This document shows, one piece after another, positions 1 through 8,395 of a DNA stretch of 64,000 bases. Position 1 is the stretch's first letter. Every line of letters begins with the position of its first letter. The position numbers were made by a program, and so were the translations under genes. Source of the DNA: AM-0621 sp964386705 (GTDB taxonomy: Bacteria > Planctomycetota > Planctomycetia > Planctomycetales > Planctomycetaceae). The notes below the pieces were generated by a model. It was not told where the DNA came from, did no database searches, and saw nothing but the letters and a program-made list of their open reading frames with translations. The DNA lies in contig CAYLTY010000004.1 in NCBI GenBank assembly GCA_964386705.1, positions 16,045-80,044 of the forward strand, read 5' to 3'.

Positions 1-33
1 ACCTGCCGGAGCTTTGATTGTCAGGACTCATCT

Positions 34-522
34 ATGCTGAAAGTCGTCGTTTATGGGAACGCGGGAGCTGGCAAGAGCACGTTGGCTCGTAAGCTGATCG
101 GAAGCAGCGGCGCCGCCCACCTGTCGCTGGATGACATCGCCTGGAGCGACTTTGCCGTGCGAAAGCCGCTCGCAGAGAGCATCCAGGACCTGCGGCAGTT
201 TATTCAGTCTCACCAGCAATGGGTGATCGAAGGCTGTTACGGAGATCTCGTTGAGGCTGCCCTGCCGGATTGCACGGCGCTGCGGTTTCTCAATCCGGGC
301 GTGGAAGCGTGCGTGGCTCATTGTCTGGCCCGTCCGTGGGAGCCGGACAAGTTTGCTTCTGCGGACGAGCAGGAAGCGATGCTTCAAAACTTGATCAAGT
401 GGGTGAGAGACTACGAAACGCGGGATGATGAGTTCGGTCTCAAACGTCATCGCCGCATCTTTGAAAAGTTTGCGGGTACAAAACTCGAGCACCTCACAGC
501 AGACGAGTATGCGGAAGGTTGA
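34..522 (+). CDS. P-loop kinase, adenylate kinase/FlaR-like
   Basis: A 162-residue soluble P-loop protein. A textbook Walker A motif (GNAGAGKST, residues 8-16) directly follows the first beta strand, and DDIAW near residue 33 fits the second acidic motif of small-molecule kinases. The arginine-rich stretch near residues 130-145 would form the lid. Size and layout match the adenylate kinase-like or 'topology modulation' (FlaR) family, which phosphorylates small substrates; the actual substrate cannot be read from the sequence. Its stop codon overlaps the region where the next rightward gene begins, so the two are probably co-transcribed. Shikimate or gluconate kinase are less likely because their substrate motifs are not seen. 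Confidence 0.8.
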   Translation: MLKVVVYGNAGAGKSTLARKLIGSSGAAHLSLDDIAWSDFAVRKPLAESIQDLRQFIQSHQQWVIEGCYGDLVEAALPDCTALRFLNPGVEACVAHCLARPWEPDKFASADEQEAMLQNLIKWVRDYETRDDEFGLKRHRRIFEKFAGTKLEHLTADEYAEG

Positions 523-527
523 ACGTC

Positions 528-851
528 ATGCGGGATCGCATCATGTACATCGAACGCAAGGCTGGGAGTCTGACTGGTGACGCGCGGATTGGGCGCGTGA
601 CGTTCTCCCAAAGTGGTAAGACGCTGTATTACCAGGGAAAGTCGTTCCAGAGCCTCAAGGGGCGAGGATTCAAGTCCAACTATCGCGAGCTGGAAACTGG
701 CGAGGACTACTGGATCTCCGGTTGTAGAGCCGACGGGGCAGACCGCCTCTACTGTGAACCGCTGGCAATCGAAATCGACGAAGATGTCCGCGAGGAGTAT
801 TGGACGAACATTCGCCAACTCTCGCGATGCAAGGATCGCAAATTTGCCTGA
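528..851 (+). CDS. Conserved small protein of unknown function
   Basis: A basic and aromatic-rich protein of 107 residues if translation starts at the ATG at 528; an in-frame TTG at 519 would add three residues and overlap the upstream stop. Blocks such as RIGRVTFSQSGKTLYY and ETGEDYWISG suggest a compact beta-rich fold, followed by an acidic helix (EIDEDVREEYW). I recall close relatives in many bacteria being labelled 1-deoxy-D-xylulose-5-phosphate synthase, but the protein has none of that enzyme's thiamine-binding domains and is far too short, so that name should not be transferred. No signal peptide or membrane segment. Function unknown; it probably forms an operon with the P-loop kinase. 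Confidence 0.75.
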   Translation: MRDRIMYIERKAGSLTGDARIGRVTFSQSGKTLYYQGKSFQSLKGRGFKSNYRELETGEDYWISGCRADGADRLYCEPLAIEIDEDVREEYWTNIRQLSRCKDRKFA

Positions 852-901
852 CGCAACGGCCCGTCTTACCGCAACTCCTTCGAAGAGTGCAGCCCACCGA
901 G

Positions 902-1390
902 TTAATCGAGTTTCGGCGGTGGCAGAGGTGGGTCTGAATGGCGTTCGAACTCGGCGTCGATGATGTCGTTGTCGGGACTCGGTTCTGGTGGTTGCTGAAA
1001 TGACGAACTGAAAGTCGTGCGCACGTGCATCACCGTGTGGCGTTTAAATTCGGCGACCAGAATCATCCGCACAATCCGGCGGATCGGCGGCACCAGCAGC
1101 AGTATGCCAAGGAGGTCGGTCAGAACTCCGGGCGTAACCAGCAAGATACCCGCGACGAAGATCATCATGCCGTCGAACAGAGCCTCGGTCGGCATCTGCC
1201 CCTGGCTCATCTGACGACGGATCTCCATCATCGCATGAGCGCCTTGCTGCTTCGATAAGTACGCTCCCAGTAATCCCGTGCCGATAATCATCAGCACTGT
1301 GGTTCCGAAGTCGAAACGCTCCGTGAATTTGACCAGCAAATACAGCTCGACGAACGGAATCATTGTCAGGATGAAGAACAATCGCAGCAT
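902..1390 (-). CDS. fxsA: FxsA family membrane protein
   Basis: A 162-residue inner-membrane protein. Hydrophobic segments lie near residues 2-18, 28-45 and 75-105, separated by a cytoplasmic loop with the family block GTGLLGAYLSKQQG and the later VTPGVLTDLLGILLLVPP, which is characteristic of FxsA. In E. coli, overproduced FxsA relieves F-plasmid exclusion of phage T7; its cellular role is unknown. The C-terminal 35 residues are hydrophilic and proline/acid-rich. It starts 12 nucleotides after the yqgE stop, so the two are very likely co-transcribed. It converges with the rightward small gene ending at 851. Confidence 0.9.
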   Translation of the reverse strand: MLRLFFILTMIPFVELYLLVKFTERFDFGTTVLMIIGTGLLGAYLSKQQGAHAMMEIRRQMSQGQMPTEALFDGMMIFVAGILLVTPGVLTDLLGILLLVPPIRRIVRMILVAEFKRHTVMHVRTTFSSSFQQPPEPSPDNDIIDAEFERHSDPPLPPPKLD

Positions 1391-1402
1391 GCCGGCGCCT
1401 TG

Positions 1403-1969
1403 CTAGTTCCACTCGTTCGAGCCGGTCTGGTTCTTCAGAATGCGGTGTTGAGACTGGAACTCGCGCAGAACATCGTCCCAGACGTTGTAGGGGTCGTGGC
1501 GAAAGACATAGTTCGATGATGCCGGCATCGTGAACCAGTCGCCGCGATTGAGTTCGCCTTCCAGTTGTCCACCGCTCCAGCCGGAATAACCTGCGAAGAT
1601 CTTGAACTGCAGCTCAGGATCATCGCCGGAAAGGCTCTTCATCACGCGATCAAAGATGTCCGCGCTGGTGCCGACAAACACATCCGGCAAGACCGCTCCC
1701 ATTTCCTGATCGTGTTCCGTCGAGTTATGCACAATCAGTAGAGCATTCTCTTCAACCGGACCGCCGCTGTAGAGCAGGCGGTCCGTCTCAGGCATTTCGA
1801 AGTGAGCCTGCAGCGCCTTGTAAATGGTGATGTCCAGCGGACGGTTGATGACAACACCCATCGCGCCTTCGGCATTGTGCTCGATCATCAGCACAATCGT
1901 CTTGAAGAAGTTTTCATCCTTCAAGTGCTTGGCCGAAATCAGGAAGTACCCCTTCAACGAGTTAAACAT
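1403..1969 (-). CDS. YqgE/AlgH family protein
   Basis: A 188-residue cytosolic protein with the UPF0301 (YqgE/AlgH) signature: GYFLISAKHLKDENFFKT at residues 7-24, MGVVINRPLD near residues 37-46 and a GPV motif near residue 71. Length matches the family. AlgH was named for an effect on alginate in Pseudomonas, but the biochemical function is unresolved. The ATG at 1969 is the only good start before the conserved N-terminus. It sits between a PIG-L deacetylase upstream and fxsA downstream, with a short gap to each, suggesting one leftward transcript. Confidence 0.92.
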   Translation of the reverse strand: MFNSLKGYFLISAKHLKDENFFKTIVLMIEHNAEGAMGVVINRPLDITIYKALQAHFEMPETDRLLYSGGPVEENALLIVHNSTEHDQEMGAVLPDVFVGTSADIFDRVMKSLSGDDPELQFKIFAGYSGWSGGQLEGELNRGDWFTMPASSNYVFRHDPYNVWDDVLREFQSQHRILKNQTGSNEWN

Positions 1970-2007
1970 GAACCGGACGCCTTGTCTCTACGCGCAACAG
2001 ATCGCTC

Positions 2008-2859
2008 TTAACGACCTGAAAATAACGTGCGATACCGGTCAGGTGAATAAAGCCGGAAGTGAACATCCCGAATGTACTCGAAGGGCCCCGAGCGACGCTG
2101 CGATTCCACCAGCTCCGCAATCTGCAGTTGAGACTCGTAAGCTGCGATGCTCGCCAGCTTCAGTTCGAACGCAGCCTGGTTGCCAATGACCTCCAGCTGC
2201 GGCTCGCTGGGGAAGTCGCAGTAGATCGCCAGTTCATGAACTTGAGGCACCGGCAGTGGATCACCGAGTTCCGGCCAGATGCGCCCGGATGAATGGAAGA
2301 GGCTGATCATCAGCTCGTTGTGGGTGATCTGATGGTCTGGATGCAGGTCGGTCTTCGTCGGCACAAAGACGTGCACCGGCCGTAGTTCACGCAGGTAATG
2401 CGTGAACGAATTCTGTAATCCCGTGTGTCCGGCAACGGCGGGCTCGCCGGGTTGAGCAACGCGACGACCGATGAACTTGGTCAGCCCGCCATCCGGAAAG
2501 CCCAGGAACGTTACCTTCGATTCGGGGATGCCCAGCATCTCAAACGAGTGAATCGTTTCGCGGCGGCGGATCTCAACGATGCCCGCCTTCTGAGTTTCGC
2601 AGCAGTAGCCCAGGCAGCCGTCGGTTACGATCAGGCATTGGACGTCCACGCCATTCTGCACGGCTGCCTGCATCAGCAGACCAGCGCCGATTGCCAGGTC
2701 GTCATCATGTGGTGAGACAAACAACCACACCTGACCCGTCAAATCCGCACCACCCATCGCATCGGTCAGCGATGTCATCCGTGTTGGCAGCCCGTCGATC
2801 AAGCGGGTGAACTGAAATGAATCAACCGCCACGGGCGATTGAAGTGATGCAGACGTCAT
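2008..2859 (-). CDS. PIG-L family deacetylase
   Basis: A predicted zinc-dependent N-deacetylase of the PIG-L (LmbE-like) family, 283 residues from the ATG at 2859; an upstream in-frame start would add 18 unconvincing residues. The family signature is present: SPHDDDLAIGAGLL supplies the HxDD metal and catalytic residues, IVTDG and RRRETIHSFEMLGI form the next conserved block, and DLHPDHQ carries the late metal-binding histidine. Relatives remove acetyl groups from N-acetylglucosamine-containing molecules such as GlcNAc-PI, GlcNAc-inositol or bacillithiol precursors. The substrate here is unknown. No signal peptide, so probably cytosolic. Likely first gene of a leftward group with yqgE and fxsA. 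Confidence 0.88.
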   Translation of the reverse strand: MTSASLQSPVAVDSFQFTRLIDGLPTRMTSLTDAMGGADLTGQVWLFVSPHDDDLAIGAGLLMQAAVQNGVDVQCLIVTDGCLGYCCETQKAGIVEIRRRETIHSFEMLGIPESKVTFLGFPDGGLTKFIGRRVAQPGEPAVAGHTGLQNSFTHYLRELRPVHVFVPTKTDLHPDHQITHNELMISLFHSSGRIWPELGDPLPVPQVHELAIYCDFPSEPQLEVIGNQAAFELKLASIAAYESQLQIAELVESQRRSGPFEYIRDVHFRLYSPDRYRTLFSGR

Positions 2860-3034
2860 AAACCGCCAGCTTTCGTCAGAGAGATGCGCACATAAGGAGC
2901 AGACCGACAGCAAGTATCGGCCAGATGTCTTCGATCAGACGCCAGCACGAGCATCACTATCTCACCCGGAAACCTCGCGCAACGCAAATCGCACACAGTT
3001 TTCGCGGTTGTTGAGCTCGGACTTACCGCTGACA

Positions 3035-3057
3035 GCCCGGCATCTCGAACGCCGGGC
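3035..3057. repeat. Short GC-rich hairpin
   Basis: A perfect 7-bp inverted repeat (GCCCGGC/GCCGGGC) with a 9-nt loop lies 56 nt past the stop of the leftward DUF4058 gene, in an otherwise featureless 253-nt gap. No T-run follows on either strand, so it may be a weak terminator or a palindromic repeat. Confidence 0.4.
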
Positions 3058-3112
3058 ATTCACGGCGTAGCACCTACAGAACGCACAGCTTCCGGCTGGC
3101 CTTTGGCGGCCG

Positions 3113-3877
3113 TCACTTGCGGCTGCTGATAGACATTGCCCAGTCCGTATCAGCCGGGTTCAAAGCGGGTTCTGGTGCGGAGCGATAGATGTAGTCTTCA
3201 TACCCTGCTGCGTCGTAGACACTGTGGAAAACGCTCTGCAGGTCCAGCACGGCATCCGGGTCCGGACTCCGCAATGGGATCGGAATTGTCGGCAGCTGTC
3301 CGCGTAGTTGCACGGGCCAGATTTGCACGTCAGGCCGCTGTTTTGGCCGGCTGACCATCACCAGGTAATCGCACGGGGGAACCTCGCTGAGAGGCAGTCG
3401 TTCGCCGCCACGCAGCAGGTCGATCTCAATCACATTCACGGGAGTGCACAACCAGATAGCACGCTTCTGAATGTATTGTTCACGATCTGGTCCGAACTTC
3501 TTGTTCGAGGGGCTTAGCAGTTCGATCGCCGTTACCAGACGGTTCTCCTGCCGATCGCGAATCTGAATATAGCTGTGCCGCTCGACCTCAACTCCAGTCA
3601 GTTGCGCCGTCAGTGCCTCTGTCATACTGGCTGTCGCCGGGCGAACGATTCCCGACCCGGGTGATTCCGTGACACTCACGTCTGGACGTGCCAGCAGTCG
3701 ACGCTCTTCAGCACTGGGTTCAGGGATGAAGACCAGCTCTTCAAGCTTCACTAAATAGCCCGGACGTACCTGCCGAGCGATGGCTTCGCTGATGTGGGTC
3801 ACGTACCGCTGATGAAAGTCCTGCCACACGGCGGGTTGTTCAAGATACGGGTTCCTTCCGGGAAACGGCGACGGCAT
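3113..3877 (-). CDS. DUF4058 family protein
   Basis: A 254-residue cytosolic protein of the DUF4058 family. The hallmark N-terminus is present (MPSPFPGRNPYLE, then WQDFHQRYV), as are the central block AIELLSPSNK and the YLVMVSRP strand near residue 180. Such proteins are abundant in cyanobacteria and planctomycetes, often in several copies. The E-x(n)-LSPSNK arrangement resembles restriction-like nuclease folds (the Uma2 group), but activity is unproven. It appears to be a single-gene unit, with 164 nt to the upstream gene and 253 nt to the downstream one. Confidence 0.88.
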   Translation of the reverse strand: MPSPFPGRNPYLEQPAVWQDFHQRYVTHISEAIARQVRPGYLVKLEELVFIPEPSAEERRLLARPDVSVTESPGSGIVRPATASMTEALTAQLTGVEVERHSYIQIRDRQENRLVTAIELLSPSNKKFGPDREQYIQKRAIWLCTPVNVIEIDLLRGGERLPLSEVPPCDYLVMVSRPKQRPDVQIWPVQLRGQLPTIPIPLRSPDPDAVLDLQSVFHSVYDAAGYEDYIYRSAPEPALNPADTDWAMSISSRK

Positions 3878-4041
3878 GGCGTTCTGGCTCCGATAGTCGG
3901 ACTCTCAATGCCTGCATCATAACTTTGCTACCACAGTCTGCCGAACTGCCGATTGACCGAGATTCAGCAGTATCGGCCGTTGCGCGAGATAGCGAAACTC
4001 CCGTTGAAGCGGCACGCGAATCCCATCGAACGACTCGCAAA

Positions 4042-5067
4042 CTACTTTAGTTTGGACGGGTCGACGTCGTGCGCGATGCAGGCGACGCAATCGCCTTGAG
4101 CGACCAGCGACGGGCCTCGGCAGCCGATCAAGACGCCTTGCGAGTTCGCAACGACGGGGACCGGTTCGCGATCCGGTCGTTCCAGAAAGTGGATCTGGCC
4201 GACGAGTTCACCAGCCGCGACTTCCTCACCGAGAGCGACGATATTCTCGTAGATGCCGGACTCGGGGGCGAACCGGTAGTCGTCGCGATCCAGGGCCTGC
4301 ACCCAGCGGACGGGCTTGATGCCGCGTTCATCACGGGTTTGCTTGCGGCCTTGCAGGATGCCGAAGTGGGTGAGCACGTTGCGCAGACCGCTCTGCGTGA
4401 GCCGGTGCACTCCCGCTGTGACCGGCTCGCCACCGCCCATCTCAGTGGTGATAACAATCTTGCCCTGATTCTCGGCTTCAACGGGCAGCAGTCCGGTGCC
4501 AGCGATGTCGGCGTAGAGGAAGGCCAGTTCGGAGTTCCAAGCCTCGGTGCCTTCAATCATTTGCTGACGCTGTTCCAGGTTCGGCACCAGATGCATGTGA
4601 GCGCACGGCACGAAGTCCATGCTGCGGCCGCCGGTATGGATATCAATGACGATGTCCGCCAACGGGAACAAGACGGTCGTCAGGTAGTGAGCGAGGATCT
4701 CAGAGACGGTGCCGTCGGGCTTGCCCGGGAAGCAGCGGTTGAAGTTCTTGCCGTCGAGCGGTGAGAGGCGAGTAGCAGCTTTTGCGGCGGGCATGTTCAG
4801 CGCGGGAATCAAGATGACTCGACCGTTCAGGTTCTCCGCCTGAAGTTCCCGGCACAGCTTCAGAATGGCGACCGGCCCCGGATACTCATCACCGTGATTG
4901 CCGCCTAGCACTAGCGCCGTCGGGCCGTTGCCGCGACCAATCACTGTGATGGGCACCATGAGGTTGGCCCAGCCGGCGAGATTGTACGAGTACGGAATGA
5001 AGAGGTGTCCGTGCTGCTTGCCCGAAGCGGTGTAATCGACCGACGCATGAATGGGATTCGCAGGCAT
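4042..5067 (-). CDS. Succinylglutamate desuccinylase/aspartoacylase family deacylase (DoeB-like)
   Basis: A 341-residue zinc-dependent carboxypeptidase-fold deacylase. GGNHGDE (H58, E61) supplies two zinc ligands, NFNRCFPG (109-116) is the substrate-binding arginine motif, and DIHTGG holds the third ligand, H144. Length and motif spacing resemble N2-acetyl-L-2,4-diaminobutanoate deacetylase (DoeB) of ectoine breakdown more than succinylglutamate desuccinylase. No doeA, doeC, doeD or ect gene lies nearby, so the ectoine assignment is only a family resemblance; the protein may remove an acyl group from another amino acid. Cytosolic, apparently monocistronic. Confidence 0.85.
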   Translation of the reverse strand: MPANPIHASVDYTASGKQHGHLFIPYSYNLAGWANLMVPITVIGRGNGPTALVLGGNHGDEYPGPVAILKLCRELQAENLNGRVILIPALNMPAAKAATRLSPLDGKNFNRCFPGKPDGTVSEILAHYLTTVLFPLADIVIDIHTGGRSMDFVPCAHMHLVPNLEQRQQMIEGTEAWNSELAFLYADIAGTGLLPVEAENQGKIVITTEMGGGEPVTAGVHRLTQSGLRNVLTHFGILQGRKQTRDERGIKPVRWVQALDRDDYRFAPESGIYENIVALGEEVAAGELVGQIHFLERPDREPVPVVANSQGVLIGCRGPSLVAQGDCVACIAHDVDPSKLK

Positions 5068-5173
5068 AAGCGTTCCTTGTGGTCTGACTGAACATCAACA
5101 CGAGCGCTTCAAGACGATTCGCAACGACTGTGGGCACCCCTGCGAACGTTCCGATAATCCGCGAAGTCGGTGG

Positions 5174-5884
5174 TTACTCAAGGCCGCTGCCGAACTGATC
5201 TGTCTCAGCATCACTCCGAGGTTCAGTAGTTGCTGGCGGCGGAGTTTTCTGTACGGCGTCATCAGGAACCGCTTCGCTGTTTCCCTGCGGAGCAAGTTCA
5301 GAAGGCGGGGCAGATTGAGCTTCCGGCGCGGACGCTTGTGGTGCGGGCGTGTCGCTCTGTTGCTGACCTCCGCGATTGGGGCCGCGATCGTATGAGCGGT
5401 CGTCACGCTGCGGACGCCGATCGTCGCGTTGCCGGAAATCGCCATCGCGGCGCGGCGGACCACGACGCTCAGACGGACGTTGTCCGCCTTCCTGAGCGAG
5501 TTCTGGATCGCCGGACGGACGCACTCCGAAGTCGAACTGCAGAGCCGCCAGTTCATCAGCGTTGGGCTGATAGAGATTCGCCGGAACAGGCGGCTGATCG
5601 AACACCTTCATCCATGTTCCGCCCGGCTGGCAGTTGCAGCGATAGGAGACCTCTTCCAGCGGTGTCTTTTGGATGCGTCCACACTTTGGGCATTGCCAGC
5701 AGCGGCGAACGTCGAACTTCTGACGTAGTGCAGGGCCTTTAATGGCTGAATCTCCTTCGCATACGGATCGCGATGCCGTGACGGTGCCACGAGGGTGTTG
5801 TGTTTTCGACCAAACTGTAGTTCCGGGCGAGGGCCGGGAAAACGCGCCACATCCTGGAGTGGCCACATTCTGATCCGACCGCAC
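5174..5884 (-). CDS. Zinc-ribbon protein with a disordered Arg/Asp/Gln-rich tail
   Basis: Function not recognised. A treble-cysteine zinc ribbon (CWQCPKCG, then CNC about 20 residues later) is followed by a long low-complexity tail rich in R, D, Q, P and G (for example RRDGDFRQRDDRRPQRDD), typical of disordered nucleic-acid-associated proteins. The start is uncertain. The only conventional start in the open frame is GTG at 5884 (236 residues), but the first 47 residues look like translated non-coding sequence. An ATT codon at 5743, preceded by AAGGAG at 8-nt spacing, would begin IKGPALRQKFDVRR just before the ribbon and give 189 residues. The frame opens 20 nt after the upstream membrane protein's stop. 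Confidence 0.65.
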   Translation of the reverse strand: MRSDQNVATPGCGAFSRPSPGTTVWSKTQHPRGTVTASRSVCEGDSAIKGPALRQKFDVRRCWQCPKCGRIQKTPLEEVSYRCNCQPGGTWMKVFDQPPVPANLYQPNADELAALQFDFGVRPSGDPELAQEGGQRPSERRGPPRRDGDFRQRDDRRPQRDDRSYDRGPNRGGQQQSDTPAPQASAPEAQSAPPSELAPQGNSEAVPDDAVQKTPPPATTEPRSDAETDQFGSGLE

Positions 5885-5904
5885 CCGCAGAGGCTGAGGG
5901 GATG

Positions 5905-6666
5905 TCAGTTGGTCTCGCTGTCGGGATCGCTGGCGGGCGGGGCGGGAGCCGCGGACTCAGGCTCGTCTTCCGAGTCATCAGCATCATCGTGTGTCGCGTG
6001 CCACGCCTGATACTCCTCGTTGAAACGCGGAGCGAGCGTCAGGCCGATGCCGTTCTTGGTCAGGAACACGATGCCATCCACGTCGGTCAGAATCTGAACC
6101 ACCGACGCGACATCGGCGTCTGGCAGGTTCTTGTGCATGTCCTGCACGGTAACGCGCTTTTGAGTCTTCACCATCCGCCGGACGACCTTCGCACACAGCG
6201 CCGCGTCGGCTTGCTCAAGTCGTGCGGCGCGACGTTTCAATTCGCTCGACAGTTGCAGCATGCGTGGTGAAGTCAGCAACACGGCTGACACAAAGCGCAC
6301 CAGCGGTCCGCCCAGTTCCGGGTCGAAAACGAAAACGCCCCAACCACTACCAGCCGAACGGATCAGAGCCCACTCCATGCCACTGAAGACTTTGCCTTCG
6401 AACTCGTGCTCGGGACGATCGTTCTTGCCGATTGTGAATTGCCAGACGAAGGTCAGGGCCAGAAGGACTGTTGCGGTGCCGAAGGCGATCTTCCAACTCC
6501 AGCCCACGATGAGCAGGGCCACCACCGAGAGCACAAACAACACGAACCACGTCGCCGCGGCCGCAAGAACGGCGAATGGGATGAGCACCAGCGAACTGAC
6601 CTGCGACATCCGCGCGGAGCGCTGCATCTTTTCTGCGAACCATTCATCGACGGGGTTGTTGGTCAA
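5905..6666 (-). CDS. Predicted inner-membrane protein, unknown function
   Basis: A 253-residue protein with two adjacent transmembrane helices (about residues 25-50 and 52-78) after a short cytoplasmic N-terminus (MTNNPVDEWFAEKMQ). A soluble region follows, with a helical, charge-rich segment (LSSELKRRAARLEQADAAL) and a winged-helix-like stretch near residues 170-215, then an acidic, proline-rich tail. No enzyme motif is visible and I do not recognise a named family. It precedes the zinc-ribbon protein on the same strand by about 20 nt, so the two may share a transcript. Confidence 0.7.
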   Translation of the reverse strand: MTNNPVDEWFAEKMQRSARMSQVSSLVLIPFAVLAAAATWFVLFVLSVVALLIVGWSWKIAFGTATVLLALTFVWQFTIGKNDRPEHEFEGKVFSGMEWALIRSAGSGWGVFVFDPELGGPLVRFVSAVLLTSPRMLQLSSELKRRAARLEQADAALCAKVVRRMVKTQKRVTVQDMHKNLPDADVASVVQILTDVDGIVFLTKNGIGLTLAPRFNEEYQAWHATHDDADDSEDEPESAAPAPPASDPDSETN

Positions 6667-6781
6667 AGAGTTCTCCGCTCAGAGCCGAGTATTCAGTCAT
6701 GCTAATCCGGCAATCACGTTTCGATCCTACGTGATAGTAGATTGCGGAACACCCCGGTTTCCCTGAGACACGAAGATACCT

Positions 6782-7192
6782 TCAGGAAGACTGGTCGTTC
6801 GAAGCGTCGTCTATGGAGTTTGTGTTCTCTAACCGCCTCCGCCGTTCTTCAAGGGGCTCGCAGGGAACTCGATAGAACTTGACGCCGCCTATTTCCATCG
6901 CCTGAAACTCGAGTGCCCATTCGCCGTCACGACGAGTGACCATGCAAAGATCGTACTCAACAAGATCCTCAATGTTCTCCCAGACCGGATCGCCAACCGC
7001 GACTATGTCGTGAGTGATGTGTTGAGCAACGAACTGGAGTACGACTTTCCCCAGTTCTTCTGCAGTAAGGTTCGCATGGGCGAAGCCGATATGGTCCAGA
7101 ATGTCATTCTGTGAAACGCCGTCTCGCTGGAGTTTCCCGAGACAGAGTGTGAGCTTGCATTTTCGGCAGAGCAGGTGGCCCTTGTACGACAT
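6782..7192 (-). CDS. Small zinc-finger-like hypothetical protein
   Basis: A 136-residue soluble protein of unknown function. The N-terminus holds two possible metal-binding cysteines in CRKCKLTLCLG (residues 9-19), followed by a helical region and an acidic middle (GDPVWENIEDLVEYDLC). The C-terminus is charged (EERRRRLE). No catalytic motif is evident. The ATG at 7192 is the natural start. It lies 35 nt from the DUF58 gene on the same strand and may be co-transcribed with it. Codon use looks like that of its neighbours. Confidence 0.6.
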   Translation of the reverse strand: MSYKGHLLCRKCKLTLCLGKLQRDGVSQNDILDHIGFAHANLTAEELGKVVLQFVAQHITHDIVAVGDPVWENIEDLVEYDLCMVTRRDGEWALEFQAMEIGGVKFYRVPCEPLEERRRRLENTNSIDDASNDQSS

Positions 7193-7227
7193 GATCGTCC
7201 GACGCCTATTGTGTCAGCGAAAGGGAA

Positions 7228-8082
7228 TCAGCCAGCTCGCAAGATCTCAGTACGACAAAGATCTTCGCGGCAAATAATCGGCAGACCGCGATCCGCGATG
7301 ACCGTGGCAAAGGTGGCGTGTGCGCGGCGACAGTTCGTGGCTAGATCCTCCTGCAACCGCACCAGTCGTCGTTTGTAGTCCGCGATTACGGTTGGGCTGA
7401 GGAACAGGTCGAGGTCCTGACCTGACTCAACATCGATCAGTCTCGTGCCGCCGGACGGAGCGGGATCAGCTTCCCAGGCGTTGAGCACCTGAATCATCCA
7501 GAGCACACTCGCATCACCGGCGAGGCGTTTGACGAGGGGCTCTGGCTGCAGCGGAAACAGGAAGTCGCTGATGACGACTCGTACGGCTTGACGCTTCAGC
7601 GGGATCTGGTGATCGGCAAGTAAGTCACTGAGCACCGCCGTCGACTTGAATTCGAGATTGCTCAAGCTGTCGAGCGTTTCCCATTGCAGAGATCGCGGCG
7701 GTCGTTCGTCGCCCGCGAGCCACACGTTGGGTCGACCACCCAATGCCCCGGACAGTAACACGAACAATGTGGCCAGCTGCTTGGCGACCAGCATCTTCGC
7801 GGGGCTGGTACTCATCGACTTCGTAACGTCCAGAATCACTTCCATGCGCGGACTGATCTCTTCGCGATAGAGGCGAATCATCAGCGTGTCCGACCGCGCG
7901 TAGGCGGCCCAGTCGAGATGTCGCACATCGTCGCCAGGCAGGTATTCGCGATACTCCTGAAACTCGAGCGACGTACCGCTCCCGCGCCCGAGCAGTTCAC
8001 CCGAACGTCCAGACGCTGGCATGCGCGGCAGCCCGAGTTGATACAGGCTCGCGGCTCGCTGGACCTCCGGATCATTCCGCAT
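7228..8082 (-). CDS. DUF58 domain-containing protein
   Basis: A 284-residue DUF58 protein, taking the ATG at 8082 (MRNDPEV); a further in-frame start seven codons upstream is possible. The defining block YREYLPGDDVRHLDWAAYAR is present, followed by the von Willebrand A-like strand VILDVTKSMS, a degenerate MIDAS-type motif. DUF58 proteins usually accompany a MoxR AAA+ ATPase and von Willebrand membrane proteins in chaperone-like operons; none of these partners is within the window, so this copy is separated or the partner is elsewhere. Cytosolic, no membrane segment. Confidence 0.85.
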   Translation of the reverse strand: MRNDPEVQRAASLYQLGLPRMPASGRSGELLGRGSGTSLEFQEYREYLPGDDVRHLDWAAYARSDTLMIRLYREEISPRMEVILDVTKSMSTSPAKMLVAKQLATLFVLLSGALGGRPNVWLAGDERPPRSLQWETLDSLSNLEFKSTAVLSDLLADHQIPLKRQAVRVVISDFLFPLQPEPLVKRLAGDASVLWMIQVLNAWEADPAPSGGTRLIDVESGQDLDLFLSPTVIADYKRRLVRLQEDLATNCRRAHATFATVIADRGLPIICREDLCRTEILRAG

Positions 8083-8395
8083 GGTGGGTTCTCGGTGCTG
8101 CAATTCAGAACGGATGAGACGACATCTTGTAGGGTGTCGATCCGCCTCCGGGCGAGCGATTCCCAGAAAGTCACTGATTGCTCCGTAATCAGAACGGATT
8201 CATTACCGGCACTCCCGCTTTTTCGCCGGGGCCAGATCAGCCCTGAAGATTTCCTGCATCTGCCACTCACCGTAAACCGGTATATTCCGTGCGCCTTGAG
8301 CGGTTTGAAGTTTGAGCCGTTCATCACCAAGATGCGGATTGGCGAGGCATTCTCGGTTGTTATCGCATCTCTGACGTGTTGATTGAGGAACTGTG
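8083..8395. other. Intergenic region between divergent genes
   Basis: About 310 nt between the leftward DUF58 gene and the rightward cytochrome c gene. It must carry promoters for both directions, but I see no clear -35/-10 pair and no convincing coding potential. Confidence 0.5.
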
